Shown here piece by piece: positions 25,534 to 34,345 of a stretch of 64,000 bases of DNA. The DNA comes from Streptomyces coffeae (GTDB taxonomy: Bacteria; Actinomycetota; Actinomycetes; Streptomycetales; Streptomycetaceae). The stretch lies in the NCBI RefSeq assembly GCF_016741875.1, contig NZ_JAERRF010000034.1, positions 1-64,000 on the forward strand, given 5' to 3'. Both the position numbers and the translations under genes were made by a program. The notes under the pieces were generated by a model. The model made no database searches. It was not told where the DNA came from and worked only from the letters and a program-made list of their open reading frames with translations. The first letter of the stretch is position 1. Every line of letters begins with the position of its first letter.

Positions 25534-26508
25534 TTGCTCAAGTCTGCCCGCAAGACGGAGAAGGACCCTGAGGGGCGGATGCCCCTCGCGGAGCACCTGC
25601 GTGAGCTGCGCAACCGGTTGCTGAAGGCGGTCCTGGCGATCAGTGTGATCACCATCGTGGCGATGTTCTTCTACAAGGACATCGCCGACTTCCTGATGAA
25701 GCCGGTCCTGGATTCCGTCGGCTGCCCCGACGGGACGCGGATGTCCCAGCTCACCGAGGACGGTGGTAAGGGCGCCGGGAAGCGGTGCGCGGAGTTCACC
25801 ACGAACGGTCTGCTGTCGCCGTTCACCATCATGCTGAAGGTCTCCTTCACCACCGGTGTGGTCCTCGCCACTCCGGTCTGGCTGTACCAGCTGTGGGCGT
25901 TCCTCGCCCCCGGTCTGCACCGCAACGAGAAGAAGTACGGCCTGTTCTTCGTCGGGCTCGGGGTGCCGCTGTTCGTCGGCGGGGGCTTCTTCGCCTACAA
26001 CATCCTGCCGACCACCGCCGAGGTGCTGCTCGAGTTCACCCCCGAAGGGGTCAACAACCTCCTCCCGCTGGACGACTTCCTCGATCTGCTGACCCGCATG
26101 ATCGTGGTCTTCGGGCTTGCCTTCGAGCTTCCGCTGCTGCTGCTCCTGCTGAACTTCACCGGTATCCTCAGCGGCCGCCGGATGATCGGCTGGTGGCGCG
26201 GCATGATCATGGGCATCACCGTCTTCGGTGCCATCGCCACCCCGAGTACCGACCCGGTCGGTATGTTCGGCCTGGCCGTGCCGGTCACCGTGCTCTACTT
26301 CGGCGCCTGCGGTATCGCGCTGCTCAACGACCGGCGCAAGGCCCGCCGCCAGGCCGCCGACCCCGACTTCGGGCTGGACGACGACGAGGCGTCGCACCTG
26401 GATCTGACGCCCGAGGCGGTCGGCGCCAGTGCCACCCCGGCGGAGCTGACCGGCGGTGACGACGAGTCCGGCCCCACCCGGCGGAACGGCTACGACGACG
26501 TCACCTGA
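25534..26508 (+). CDS. tatC: Sec-independent protein translocase subunit TatC
   Basis: A 324-residue integral membrane receptor for twin-arginine signal peptides with six transmembrane helices. Landmarks are MPLAEHLRELRNRL at the N-terminus (signal-peptide binding), the conserved Pro-rich FLAPGLHRNEKKYG and the Glu in the LPTTAEVLLEFTPEG region. It starts at TTG 25534, with GAGGA about 8 bases upstream; streptomycete TatC proteins usually begin MLKSARK as here. The C-terminal 70 residues form a hydrophilic acidic tail. It follows tatA in an operon, and a strong hairpin at 26562 closes the unit. Confidence 0.95.
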   Translation: MLKSARKTEKDPEGRMPLAEHLRELRNRLLKAVLAISVITIVAMFFYKDIADFLMKPVLDSVGCPDGTRMSQLTEDGGKGAGKRCAEFTTNGLLSPFTIMLKVSFTTGVVLATPVWLYQLWAFLAPGLHRNEKKYGLFFVGLGVPLFVGGGFFAYNILPTTAEVLLEFTPEGVNNLLPLDDFLDLLTRMIVVFGLAFELPLLLLLLNFTGILSGRRMIGWWRGMIMGITVFGAIATPSTDPVGMFGLAVPVTVLYFGACGIALLNDRRKARRQAADPDFGLDDDEASHLDLTPEAVGASATPAELTGGDDESGPTRRNGYDDVT

Positions 26509-26561
26509 CGCGTCCTCGCGTACGCGGACGGTGAGGACCCCGGCCTGCCGCCGGTGACCGC

Positions 26562-26593
26562 CCCGGCGGCCACCGCGCGGTGCGGCCGCCGGG
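26562..26593 (+). terminator. Hairpin after tatC
   Basis: CCCGGCGGCC (26562-26571) pairs perfectly with GGCCGCCGGG (26584-26593); inside, ACCGC pairs with GCGGT. No T-tract is present. Confidence 0.6.
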
Positions 26594-26671
26594 CTGCTGA
26601 CCCAGGGCGGAACAAAGCCCGGATAAAGATCGCGTGCGCTGTCGGAGGTGGCCGGTAGTCTCGTACGTACG

Positions 26672-29494
26672 ATGACCGACGAGCTATCTCCCGCCGAGCG
26701 CTATGCCGCGGCCCGGGTCCGGGCCGCCGAGCAGGCCACCGCGCTGGCCCCCTTCCGCGAGATGTACGACTTCGCACTGGACGACTTCCAGATCGAGGCG
26801 TGCAAGGCCCTGGAAACCGGCAAGGGCGTGCTGGTCGCCGCCCCCACCGGCTCGGGCAAGACCATCGTGGGCGAGTTCGCCGTCCACTTGGCGCTGACCC
26901 AGGGCCGCAAGTGCTTCTACACCACGCCCATCAAGGCGCTGTCGAACCAGAAGTACACCGACCTCGTCAAGCGCTACGGCGCCGACAAGGTCGGCCTGCT
27001 CACCGGTGACAACAGCGTCAACTCCGAGGCCCCGGTGGTCGTCATGACCACCGAGGTGCTGCGCAACATGCTCTACGCGGGCTCGCAGTCGCTGCTCGGC
27101 CTGGGCTATGTGGTGATGGACGAGGTCCACTACCTCTCCGACCGGTTCCGCGGGGCGGTCTGGGAAGAGGTCATCATCCACCTCCCGGAGTCGGTGACCC
27201 TGGTGTCACTGTCCGCCACGGTCTCCAACGCCGAGGAATTCGGCGACTGGCTGGACACGGTCCGCGGGGACACCGAGGTGATCGTCTCCGAGCACCGCCC
27301 GGTGCCGCTGTGGCAGCATGTGCTCGCCGGGCGCCGGATGTACGACCTCTTCGAGGAGAAGAACGGCCAGGAAGGCGACCAGCGCGGCCGCCGCGAGGTC
27401 AACCCCGATCTGGTCCGGCTGGCCCGGATGGAGAACAGCCGCCCCGCCTTCGGCCGCGACAAGCGCCGCGGTCGCTCGATGCGGGAGGCCGACCGGGAGC
27501 GCGAGCGCCGTCAGCGCAGCCGGATCTGGACCCCGGGCAGACCCGAGGTCATCGACCGGCTCGACGCCGAGGGGCTGTTGCCCGCCATCACCTTCATCTT
27601 CAGCCGCGCGGGCTGTGAATCGGCCGTCCAGCAGTGCCTGTACGCCGGGCTGCGGCTCAACGACGACACGGCGCGCGCCCAGGTGCGGTCCATAGTCGAG
27701 GAGCGCACCGCGGGCATCCCGGACGAAGACCTCCATGTCCTGGGGTACTTCGAATGGCTGGAGGGCCTGGAGCGGGGCATCGCCGCCCACCACGCCGGAA
27801 TGCTCCCCACCTTCAAGGAGGTCGTCGAGGAGCTGTTCACCCGCGGTCTGGTCAAGGCGGTCTTCGCCACCGAGACCCTGGCGCTCGGCATCAACATGCC
27901 CGCCCGCTCGGTGGTGCTGGAGAAGCTGGTCAAGTGGAACGGCGAGCAGCACGCCGATATCACCCCCGGTGAGTACACCCAGTTGACCGGCCGGGCCGGA
28001 CGGCGCGGGATCGACGTCGAGGGCCATGCGGTGGTGCTGTGGCAGCGCGCCATGGACCCGGCCGGGCTTGCCGGGCTCGCCGGCACCCGCACCTATCCGC
28101 TGCGCTCCTCCTTCAGGCCGTCGTACAACATGGCGGTCAACCTGGTCTCGCAGTTCGGGCGGCACCGCTCGCGCGAGCTGCTGGAGACCTCCTTCGCGCA
28201 GTTCCAGGCCGACAAGGCGGTCGTCGGCATCTCGCGCCAGGTCCAGCGGAACGAGGAGGGCCTCCAGGGCTACCGCGCCTCCATGACCTGCCACCTCGGT
28301 GACTTCGACGCATACGCCCGGCTGCGCCGCGAGTTGAAGGACCGTGAGACCGAGCTCGCCCGGCAGGGCGTGGCCCAGCGCCGGGCGGCCGCCGCGGTCG
28401 CCCTGGAGAAGCTGCGACCGGGCGATGTGATCCATGTGCCCACCGGCAAGTTCGCCGGTCTCGCGCTGGTGCTGGACCCCGGGCTGCCCGCGGGCCGCTC
28501 CAACGGCCATCGCGGCTTCGAGCACCACGACGGGCCGCGGCCGCTGGTCCTCACCGCCGAGCGCCAGGTCAAGCGGCTCGCCTCGATCGACTTCCCGGTC
28601 CCGGTCGAGCCGCTGGACCGGATGCGGATCCCCCGGTCGTTCAATCCGCGCAGCCCCCAGTCCCGCCGGGACCTGGCCTCCGCGCTGCGCACCAAGGCCG
28701 GTCACCACGATGTGCGCCGCCACCGCAAGGAGCGTTCGGCCGCCGCCGACGACACCGAGATCGCACGGCTGCGCGCCGCGCTGCGCGCCCACCCCTGCCA
28801 CGGCTGCTCCGACCGTGAGGACCACGCCCGCTGGGGTGAGCGCTACCACCGGCTGCTACGTGACACCAAGCAGCTGGAGCGGCGGATCGAGGGCCGGACG
28901 AACACCATCGCCCGCACCTTCGACCGGATCTGCGCGCTCCTGACCGAGCTGGGCTATCTGCGCAGTGACGAGGTCACCGACCACGGCAAGCGGCTCGCCC
29001 GGCTCTACGGCGAGCTGGATCTGCTCGCCAGCGAGTGTCTGCGCGACGGCGTCTGGGAGGGCCTGGCCCCCGCCGAGCTGGCCGCGTGCGCCTCGGCCCT
29101 CGTCTACGAGGCGCGCGCCGCGGACGACGCGCTGCCGCCCAAGCTGCCCGCGGGCCGCGCCAAGGAGGCGCTGGGCGAGATGGTGCGCATCTGGGGACGG
29201 CTGGACGCCCTGGAGGAGGAGCACAAGATCAACCAGGCCGAGGGCGTCGGCCAGCGCGAGCCCGACCTCGGCTTCGCCTGGGCCGCCTACCGCTGGGCGT
29301 CCGGACACGGTCTGGACGAGGTGCTGCGCGAAATCGACATGCCCGCAGGTGACTTCGTGCGCTGGACCAAGCAAGTCATCGATGTGCTCGGCCAGATCGC
29401 GGCCGCCGCCCCCGAGGGCACGGTGGCGCGCAGCGCCCGTCGCGCGGTCGACGGGCTGCTGCGCGGCGTCGTGGCGTACTCCTCGGTGGGCTGA
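26672..29494 (+). CDS. helY: Ski2-like DEAD/DEAH-box helicase HelY
   Basis: A 940-residue superfamily 2 helicase of the Ski2/Mtr4-like group. Motifs are Q-motif region DDFQIEACKAL, I APTGSGKT, Ia TTPIKALSNQKY, II MDEVHYLSDRFRG, III SLSATVSN, V TETLALGINMPAR and VI QLTGRAGRRGID. A middle insertion with Arg-rich strings (KRRGRSMREADRERERRQR) and a C-terminal DSHCT domain (EMVRIWGRLDALEEEHKINQ) follow. In mycobacteria the orthologue lies beside pafBC-tat as here; a role in RNA or DNA metabolism is likely but not established. ATG 26672 is used; an upstream TTG in frame is less likely. No ribosome site lies close, and TAGTCT at 26656 suggests a near-leaderless start. Confidence 0.93.
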   Translation: MTDELSPAERYAAARVRAAEQATALAPFREMYDFALDDFQIEACKALETGKGVLVAAPTGSGKTIVGEFAVHLALTQGRKCFYTTPIKALSNQKYTDLVKRYGADKVGLLTGDNSVNSEAPVVVMTTEVLRNMLYAGSQSLLGLGYVVMDEVHYLSDRFRGAVWEEVIIHLPESVTLVSLSATVSNAEEFGDWLDTVRGDTEVIVSEHRPVPLWQHVLAGRRMYDLFEEKNGQEGDQRGRREVNPDLVRLARMENSRPAFGRDKRRGRSMREADRERERRQRSRIWTPGRPEVIDRLDAEGLLPAITFIFSRAGCESAVQQCLYAGLRLNDDTARAQVRSIVEERTAGIPDEDLHVLGYFEWLEGLERGIAAHHAGMLPTFKEVVEELFTRGLVKAVFATETLALGINMPARSVVLEKLVKWNGEQHADITPGEYTQLTGRAGRRGIDVEGHAVVLWQRAMDPAGLAGLAGTRTYPLRSSFRPSYNMAVNLVSQFGRHRSRELLETSFAQFQADKAVVGISRQVQRNEEGLQGYRASMTCHLGDFDAYARLRRELKDRETELARQGVAQRRAAAAVALEKLRPGDVIHVPTGKFAGLALVLDPGLPAGRSNGHRGFEHHDGPRPLVLTAERQVKRLASIDFPVPVEPLDRMRIPRSFNPRSPQSRRDLASALRTKAGHHDVRRHRKERSAAADDTEIARLRAALRAHPCHGCSDREDHARWGERYHRLLRDTKQLERRIEGRTNTIARTFDRICALLTELGYLRSDEVTDHGKRLARLYGELDLLASECLRDGVWEGLAPAELAACASALVYEARAADDALPPKLPAGRAKEALGEMVRIWGRLDALEEEHKINQAEGVGQREPDLGFAWAAYRWASGHGLDEVLREIDMPAGDFVRWTKQVIDVLGQIAAAAPEGTVARSARRAVDGLLRGVVAYSSVG

Positions 29495-29523
29495 AGTCCG
29501 CTCCGGACACCTGGCGGGCCGGA

Positions 29524-31041
29524 TCAGGACGGGTCGTAGGTGTACGTGACGGCGTTGCTGTTGCCGGCCGGGGTATGCACCACGACGCTGACCGGGCCGG
29601 GCGCATGGGGCGGAGTCGTCGCGACGACCACGGAGTCCGAGAACGCAGCGAACGAGGCGGGCAGACCTCCGAAGGTCACGGAGTCGGTGTAGGTGAGGTT
29701 GGTGCCGGTGATCGTGACCGACTCGCCGCCGGTGTCCGCGCCATGCGTCGGATTGAGGCTGCTGATCGTGGGGGTGCCCAGATAGGTGTAGTAGGGGTCC
29801 CCGAATCCCACCGTGCTGGTACCGCCCGGCGTGGTCACCGTGACGACGACCGTGCCGGAGCCGCTGGGGGCCGTGACGGTCAGTTGGCTGTCGGAGATGA
29901 CGGTGATGTTGGTGGCGGGAGTGGGTCCGAAGTTGACGGCGCTGGTGAGCGTCAGCCCGGTGCCGAAGATGGTGACCGTGTTGCTGCCGGAGTCCGGGCC
30001 GAAGTGCGGGGACAGATCGACCACGGTGGGCGCGGCGACATAGAAGTACGGCAGCGGATTGCTGGCGCCTCCGGGCGTGGTGACCGTGACATTGACCGGT
30101 GACGGTGCCCCCGCGGGGGCGGTGACGGTGATCTGGGTGGCGGTGTTGGTGAGGATGGTGGCGGAGTTGAGACCGAACTTCACCGAGGTGGCTCCGGTGA
30201 GGTTGGTGCCGGTGATGGTGACGGTGTTGCCGCCTGAGGTTGGCCCGGACGTCGGGCTGAGGCTGTTGATGACCGGTGCTGGGGTGGCTACGTAGGTGTA
30301 GGTGAGTGGGTTGCTGGTGCCGCCGGGGGTGGTGACGGTGACGTTGACTGTGGATGCTGGTGCTGTGGGTGCGGTGACGGTGATTTGGGTGGGGGTGTTG
30401 GTGAGGATGGTGGCGGGGGTGGCTCCGAAGAGGACTTGTGTCGCGCCGGTGAGGTTGGTGCCGGTGATGGTGACGGTGTTGCCGCCTGAGGTTGGCCCGG
30501 ACGTCGGGCTGAGGCTGTTGATGACCGGTGCTGGGGTGGCTACGTAGGTGTAGGTGAGTGGGTTGCTGGTGCCGCCGGGGGTGGTGACGGTGACGTTGAC
30601 TGTGGATGCTGGTGCTGCGGGTGCGGTGACGGTGATTTGGGTGGGGGTGTTGGTGAGGATGGTGGCGGGGGTGGCTCCGAAGAGGACTTGTGTCGCGCCG
30701 GTGAGGTTGGTGCCGGTGATGGTGACGGTGTTGCCGCCCGCGGCGGGCCCGGAGCTGGGGCTGAGACTGGTGAGCACTGGCGCAGCCACAGTCGTGTAGG
30801 TGAAGAACACGTTCTGGGTGCTGGTGCCGCTCGGGCCGGTGACCGTGACCTTGACCGTGCCCGTTCCCGGCGGCGTCTTGGCGGTGATCTGCGTATTGCT
30901 CACCACGATGACATTGGTGGCCAGTTGGGCGCCGAACCTCACGACCGTGGCGCCCAGGAAGCCGGTGCCGGTGATGATGACGGAGGTGCCTCCCGCTGGA
31001 GCACCCTGGTTGGGGCTGACGCTGGTGACTACGGGGGCCAT
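29524..31041 (-). CDS. IPT/TIG repeat protein with six immunoglobulin-like domains, no signal peptide
   Basis: A 505-residue protein made almost only of six IPT/TIG domains of about 84 residues each. Each starts like PVINSLSPTSGPTSGGNTVT and runs through ITGTNLTGATQVLFG to TYTYV. Domains 2-4 are nearly identical. ATG 31041 (MAPVVTSVSPNQG) has the AAAGGGA site; there is no signal peptide, lipobox, Tat motif or membrane segment, surprising for a fold usually found outside the cell. Ser/Thr-rich and Cys-free apart from none seen. It lies 151 bases downstream of a similar gene on the same strand (31193-31981), the two probably forming an operon. Function unknown; it might be surface-bound, a component of a phage-tail-like particle, or cytosolic. 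Confidence 0.85.
   Translation of the reverse strand: MAPVVTSVSPNQGAPAGGTSVIITGTGFLGATVVRFGAQLATNVIVVSNTQITAKTPPGTGTVKVTVTGPSGTSTQNVFFTYTTVAAPVLTSLSPSSGPAAGGNTVTITGTNLTGATQVLFGATPATILTNTPTQITVTAPAAPASTVNVTVTTPGGTSNPLTYTYVATPAPVINSLSPTSGPTSGGNTVTITGTNLTGATQVLFGATPATILTNTPTQITVTAPTAPASTVNVTVTTPGGTSNPLTYTYVATPAPVINSLSPTSGPTSGGNTVTITGTNLTGATSVKFGLNSATILTNTATQITVTAPAGAPSPVNVTVTTPGGASNPLPYFYVAAPTVVDLSPHFGPDSGSNTVTIFGTGLTLTSAVNFGPTPATNITVISDSQLTVTAPSGSGTVVVTVTTPGGTSTVGFGDPYYTYLGTPTISSLNPTHGADTGGESVTITGTNLTYTDSVTFGGLPASFAAFSDSVVVATTPPHAPGPVSVVVHTPAGNSNAVTYTYDPS
30296..30799. repeat. Two near-identical tandem 252-bp repeats inside the IPT/TIG gene
   Basis: Bases 30296-30547 and 30548-30799 are almost the same, differing at few positions in the first ~190 bases, and each codes for one IPT/TIG domain. 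A related but more diverged unit lies before them. They have more G/T-biased codons than the flanking parts of the gene, which suggests recent duplication or import. Such repeats can expand or contract by recombination. Confidence 0.8.
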
Positions 31042-31192
31042 GATGCTGGTCCCTTTCTCGTACCGGCCGCGCCCTGGTCGGTTCCGTCGGCAGGGCGCGG
31101 CGGTTGGACGGCTCACGGTGCGTCATATGGTGCGGACGCGGAGGGGGATGACGGTGCGGGTGTGCCGTACGTTCACAGCAGTGGTCCGGCGA

Positions 31193-31981
31193 TCAGGTGA
31201 CCGTGAAGGCCAGGGCGTCGGAGGTACCGCCGCATGTGGTGACCGTGAAGGTGCCGGCGCCGGTGGCCGTTCCGGTGGGCACGGTGACGACGAGCGTGGT
31301 TTCGCTGACGCTTTGGAAGGCGGCGGAGAAGGTCGCGGCGGCGGAGTCGGTGAACGTCACGGCTGTGACCCCGTTGAGGCAGGTGCCACCGCTGATGGTG
31401 ATCTCGTCACTGCCCGTGCCCGTGGCGGGAGTCGCGGTGGCGGCGGTCAGGGTCGGCGGGTTGTAGTAGTCGACGACGGTGGTGCCCGCCGTGCTCGTAC
31501 CGCCGGGTGTGGTGACGGTGACATTGTGGGGCGCGATACAGACGGCCTGCGCGCCGTCGGCCGGCACGGTGACGGTGACCTCGGAGTTGTTGCCGCCGGC
31601 GGCGAATGCGACCGGGGCCAACCCGGACACGGTGACGCTGCCCCCGGACGCGAAGCCGCTGCCGAAGACGGTGAGCGGCCCACCCGTGGCCGCGGCCACG
31701 CAGGTCTCATCCAGACCGGTGGTCGTCGGCGAGGCGAGGACGAAGAACGGCCTCGCATTGCTGGTGGCGCCGGCATTGCTCGTCACGCTGACCGAGACCT
31801 GGCCGGCACACGGCGCGCTGGCGGGCACGACGAAGGTGACCGTGGTGGCGGTGACGCCCGTCGGGGTGACCGCCGCCGACCCGAAGTTCACCCTGATGGT
31901 GCCGGTCAGGGCGGTGCCGTTGATGGTGACGGTGTCGCCGACCTTGCCCTGGGTGGGGCTCAACGAGGTGATGGTTGCCAT
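31193..31981 (-). CDS. IPT/TIG domain protein, three domains, no signal peptide
   Basis: A 262-residue protein with three IPT/TIG-like domains: ITSLSPTQGKVGDTVTINGT, then PTTTGLDETCVAAATGGPL and PPTLTAATATPATGTGSDE. Four or more Cys (PCAGQ, DETCV, VCIAP, GGTCL, TTCGG) could form disulfides if it is exported, though no signal peptide is visible. ATG 31981 is preceded by AAAGGAGG at ideal spacing, an exceptionally strong site, so high expression is expected. It precedes the six-domain IPT protein gene on the same strand. No function can be assigned. Confidence 0.82.
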   Translation of the reverse strand: MATITSLSPTQGKVGDTVTINGTALTGTIRVNFGSAAVTPTGVTATTVTFVVPASAPCAGQVSVSVTSNAGATSNARPFFVLASPTTTGLDETCVAAATGGPLTVFGSGFASGGSVTVSGLAPVAFAAGGNNSEVTVTVPADGAQAVCIAPHNVTVTTPGGTSTAGTTVVDYYNPPTLTAATATPATGTGSDEITISGGTCLNGVTAVTFTDSAAATFSAAFQSVSETTLVVTVPTGTATGAGTFTVTTCGGTSDALAFTVT

Positions 31982-32396
31982 GATGTTGCCTCCTTTGAGG
32001 GGCCGCTCGGCCAGGGGCCGCGGGGCCCCGGGGCGCACCGGGGGTCCCGGGTCGTCCGGGCGATGGGGGTGAGCGGGCCGTTGACATACGCGGCCGGCGG
32101 CCGCGCCAGGCATCCCGGGTACGGGTGTGAAGCGATGACGAGGGTTCAGAAGCGATGAGGACCGAGCACGCTCGGGACCGTCGCGGCTGCGTCGCGTCGG
32201 CGCAACCGGTCGGCGCCGAGAACCAGGTGCTGTGTGCCGATCTCGCTGAGTCGATTAAAGCAATCGGGTGATAGGTGCGACAGGTGCAATCGGGGGCATC
32301 CTGTCACTCTCCCGAAAATAGGCTTTAAAGCCGACACGTCTTTTTTACGCGGGAGTGCGCCCCTCGTCCCCGCCGATTCGCCCCGCCGTACATGCC
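31982..32396. other. Intergenic region upstream of the IPT/TIG genes
   Basis: About 415 bases without a supported gene. It contains an AT-rich patch (about 32225-32350, with TCGATTAAAGCAATCGG and a TTTTTT run), which is the likely promoter region for the minus-strand IPT/TIG genes. A 63-codon frame on the minus strand beginning near 32337 was considered and not accepted. Confidence 0.5.
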
Positions 32397-32437
32397 GATG
32401 GCCCCGGCCGGGGTGTCCTCACCCGGCCGGGGCCATC
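32397..32437 (-). terminator. Terminator-like hairpin after the siderophore-interacting protein gene
   Basis: GATGGCCCCGGCCGGG (32397-32412) and CCCGGCCGGGGCCATC (32422-32437) are perfect 16-bp arms with a 9-base loop, 40 bases beyond the minus-strand stop at 32478. Confidence 0.75.
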
Positions 32438-32477
32438 GCGCGACTTCTGTCGGCGCGCTGCGCCGCGTCCCGGTGCG

Positions 32478-33362
32478 CTATGCCGCGGCGTCCCGCTCCG
32501 CGCCCTCCTGCTCGGCCTCCACCCGCTCGTTCCACTCCCGCTTGGACGCCTGCCAGCCGTCCTCGTTGTGGCCGCGCCGCCAGTAGCCGGAGATCGACAG
32601 CCACTCGCGCGCGACCTGTCGCTCCAGACGCAGATGGCGGCGGATCTCCTTCACAAAACCCGCCTCGCCGTGGACGAAGGCGTGCACCTGGCCCGGTGGG
32701 AACTCCAGCGAGCGCACGGCGTCCACCAGCGCCTCGCCCACCGGCGCTCCGCCCCGGTGCAGCCAGACGACATCGCTCCCCTCCGGCACGGTCAGCTTCT
32801 GCTCCTCCTCCGGGCCCGCGACCTCCACGAAGGCGCGCACCGGAGCGCGGTCCGCGCCGCCGGGCCCGGCCGGCTCCCCGGCGAGCCGCTCCAGCGCGGT
32901 GGCGATCGCGGGCAGCGCGCTCTCGTCCCCCACGAGCAGATGCCAGTCCGCGTCCGCGCTGGGGGCGTACGCACCGCCCGGCCCCAGCAGATGGATCTCC
33001 TGGCCCGGTGCGGCCTGCCGCGCCCAGGGGCCGGCCAGCCCCTCGTCGCCGTGGACCACGAAGTCGAGGGTCAGCTCACGCGCCACCGGATCCCAGGCGC
33101 GCACCGTGTACGTACGCGTCACCGGCCACTGGTCGCGAGGGAAGTCGGCCCGGATCCGCTCGATGTCGAACGGCTCGGGATAGCTCACGCCCGGAGCCGG
33201 GAAGAGCAGCTTGACGTAGTGATCGGTCCACTCGCCCGCGGAGAACTCGGCCAGTCCGTCACCGCCCAGCACCACCCGCACCATATGGGGGGTGAGCTGG
33301 TCGGTGCGCACCACCTGGGCCCGGTGGGGCCGAGGAATCCTACGGGCCGGACGCTCTGCCAT
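32478..33362 (-). CDS. Siderophore-interacting protein (flavin-dependent ferric-siderophore reductase)
   Basis: A 294-residue cytoplasmic SIP/ViuB-family reductase that releases iron from imported siderophores. The N-terminal FAD-binding beta-barrel has the RxYT motif in PVTRTYTVRAWD and the following DFVVHGDEGLAGPW. The C-terminal NAD(P)H domain has LLVGDESALPAIATALE and ends SISGYWRRGHNEDGWQASKREW, typical of the family. ATG 33362 is preferred to an upstream in-frame ATG because the latter overlaps the iron box. The DmdR/IdeR-type box at 33387-33405, 25 bases upstream, indicates iron repression. Confidence 0.93.
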   Translation of the reverse strand: MAERPARRIPRPHRAQVVRTDQLTPHMVRVVLGGDGLAEFSAGEWTDHYVKLLFPAPGVSYPEPFDIERIRADFPRDQWPVTRTYTVRAWDPVARELTLDFVVHGDEGLAGPWARQAAPGQEIHLLGPGGAYAPSADADWHLLVGDESALPAIATALERLAGEPAGPGGADRAPVRAFVEVAGPEEEQKLTVPEGSDVVWLHRGGAPVGEALVDAVRSLEFPPGQVHAFVHGEAGFVKEIRRHLRLERQVAREWLSISGYWRRGHNEDGWQASKREWNERVEAEQEGAERDAAA

Positions 33363-33386
33363 GGCGGTCTCCCTGATCAACAAGAG

Positions 33387-33405
33387 TTAGGTTTACCTAA
33401 CCTAA
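33387..33405 (-). promoter_or_regulatory. Iron box (DmdR/IdeR operator)
   Basis: TTAGGTTTACCTAACCTAA on the plus strand; the other strand matches the Streptomyces DmdR/IdeR consensus TTAGGTTAGGCTCACCTAA at 16 of 19 positions, differing only in the centre. It lies between the exonuclease stop and the start of the siderophore-interacting protein gene. Confidence 0.9.
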
Positions 33406-33409
33406 CAGC

Positions 33410-34345
33410 TCATCCCTCCAGGGTGGACAGAAGGCGGTGCAAAGATCCGCCCAAACCCCAGCGCTCCTCCAGCGCGCCCAGCACCCGCGGATCGCGCGGC
33501 CGCCGCGGCAGCGCGGGGTCGAAGGCGGGCAGCGGGACATCGTGGGCCACCCGCACCACCTTCGGGGCCACCGCGACATACGGCCGCGCCTCGTCCAGCC
33601 GCTTGCGCTGCGAAGGTGTCAGCTTCGAGGTCGGGTCGTCCACGGCGGCCATGATCCCGGCCAGATCGCCATGGGCGGCGAGCAGCTTGGCCGCGGTCTT
33701 CTCGCCGATCCCGGGCACCCCGGGCAGTCCGTCGCTCGGGTCGCCGCGGAGCAGCGCCAGATCCGCGTACCCCGGGCCGTCCACTCCGTACTTCTCGCGC
33801 ACATGCGCCTCGTCCACCAGCTGGAGGGTGCCGACCCCCTTCACCGGATAGAGCACCCGCGCCTGCCGCCCGTCATCGACCAGCTGGAACAGGTCGCGGT
33901 CACCGGTGACGATGTCGACCGGCCCGGTGGCCCGCCCGGCGAGGGTGCCGATCACATCGTCCGCCTCGTAGTGCGCGGCGCCCACCCGGGCGATACCCAC
34001 CGCGTCCAGCACCGCGTCGATCACCGGGACCTGCGGGGAGAGGGTGTCCGGCACCTCCTCCTCGTCCACTCCCTCGCCCTCGGGGGCCTCCTCGGCCACC
34101 CGGTGCGCCTTGTAGGTGGGGATCAGGGCGACCCGCCAGCCGGGCCGCCAGTCGAAGTCCATGCAGGCCACCAGGTCGTCCGGCTGGTGGTCCTGCACCA
34201 GCCGGGCGATGAAGTCGAGCAGACCGCGCACGGCGTTCACCGGAGTGCCGTCCGGAGCTCTGACTGAATCCGGTACTCCGAAATAGGCTCGGAAGTAGAG
34301 AGAAGCGGTATCGAGAAGCATCAGGCGTCGCGTCACGCCTCGCAT
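33410..34345 (-). CDS. 5'-3' exonuclease (PIN/H3TH, Pol I-type flap nuclease)
   Basis: A 311-residue stand-alone 5'-3' exonuclease like the N-terminal domain of DNA polymerase I. Acidic metal ligands appear in LLDTASLYFRAYFG, CMDFDWRPGWR, YEADDVIG, VTGDRDLFQLV and LLRGDPSDGLPGVPGIGEKTA, the last one overlapping the H3TH helix-hairpin motif. It removes RNA primers or flaps. ATG 34345 is used; an alternative ATG at 34321 begins MLLDTASLYF, but would trim a conserved Thr/Arg-rich lead. No clear ribosome site. It lies upstream of the iron-regulated gene and divergent from the betaine-import operon. Confidence 0.88.
   Translation of the reverse strand: MRGVTRRLMLLDTASLYFRAYFGVPDSVRAPDGTPVNAVRGLLDFIARLVQDHQPDDLVACMDFDWRPGWRVALIPTYKAHRVAEEAPEGEGVDEEEVPDTLSPQVPVIDAVLDAVGIARVGAAHYEADDVIGTLAGRATGPVDIVTGDRDLFQLVDDGRQARVLYPVKGVGTLQLVDEAHVREKYGVDGPGYADLALLRGDPSDGLPGVPGIGEKTAAKLLAAHGDLAGIMAAVDDPTSKLTPSQRKRLDEARPYVAVAPKVVRVAHDVPLPAFDPALPRRPRDPRVLGALEERWGLGGSLHRLLSTLEG

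Noticed and set aside
30296..30799. Tandem repeats considered as a CRISPR array
   Set aside because: The units are 252 bases long and code for protein domains; there are no short direct repeats with spacers and no cas genes.
32146..32337. Minus-strand 63-codon frame beginning MSALKPIFGRVT
   Set aside because: No ribosome site, composition unlike a gene, and it lies in the probable promoter region of the IPT/TIG genes.
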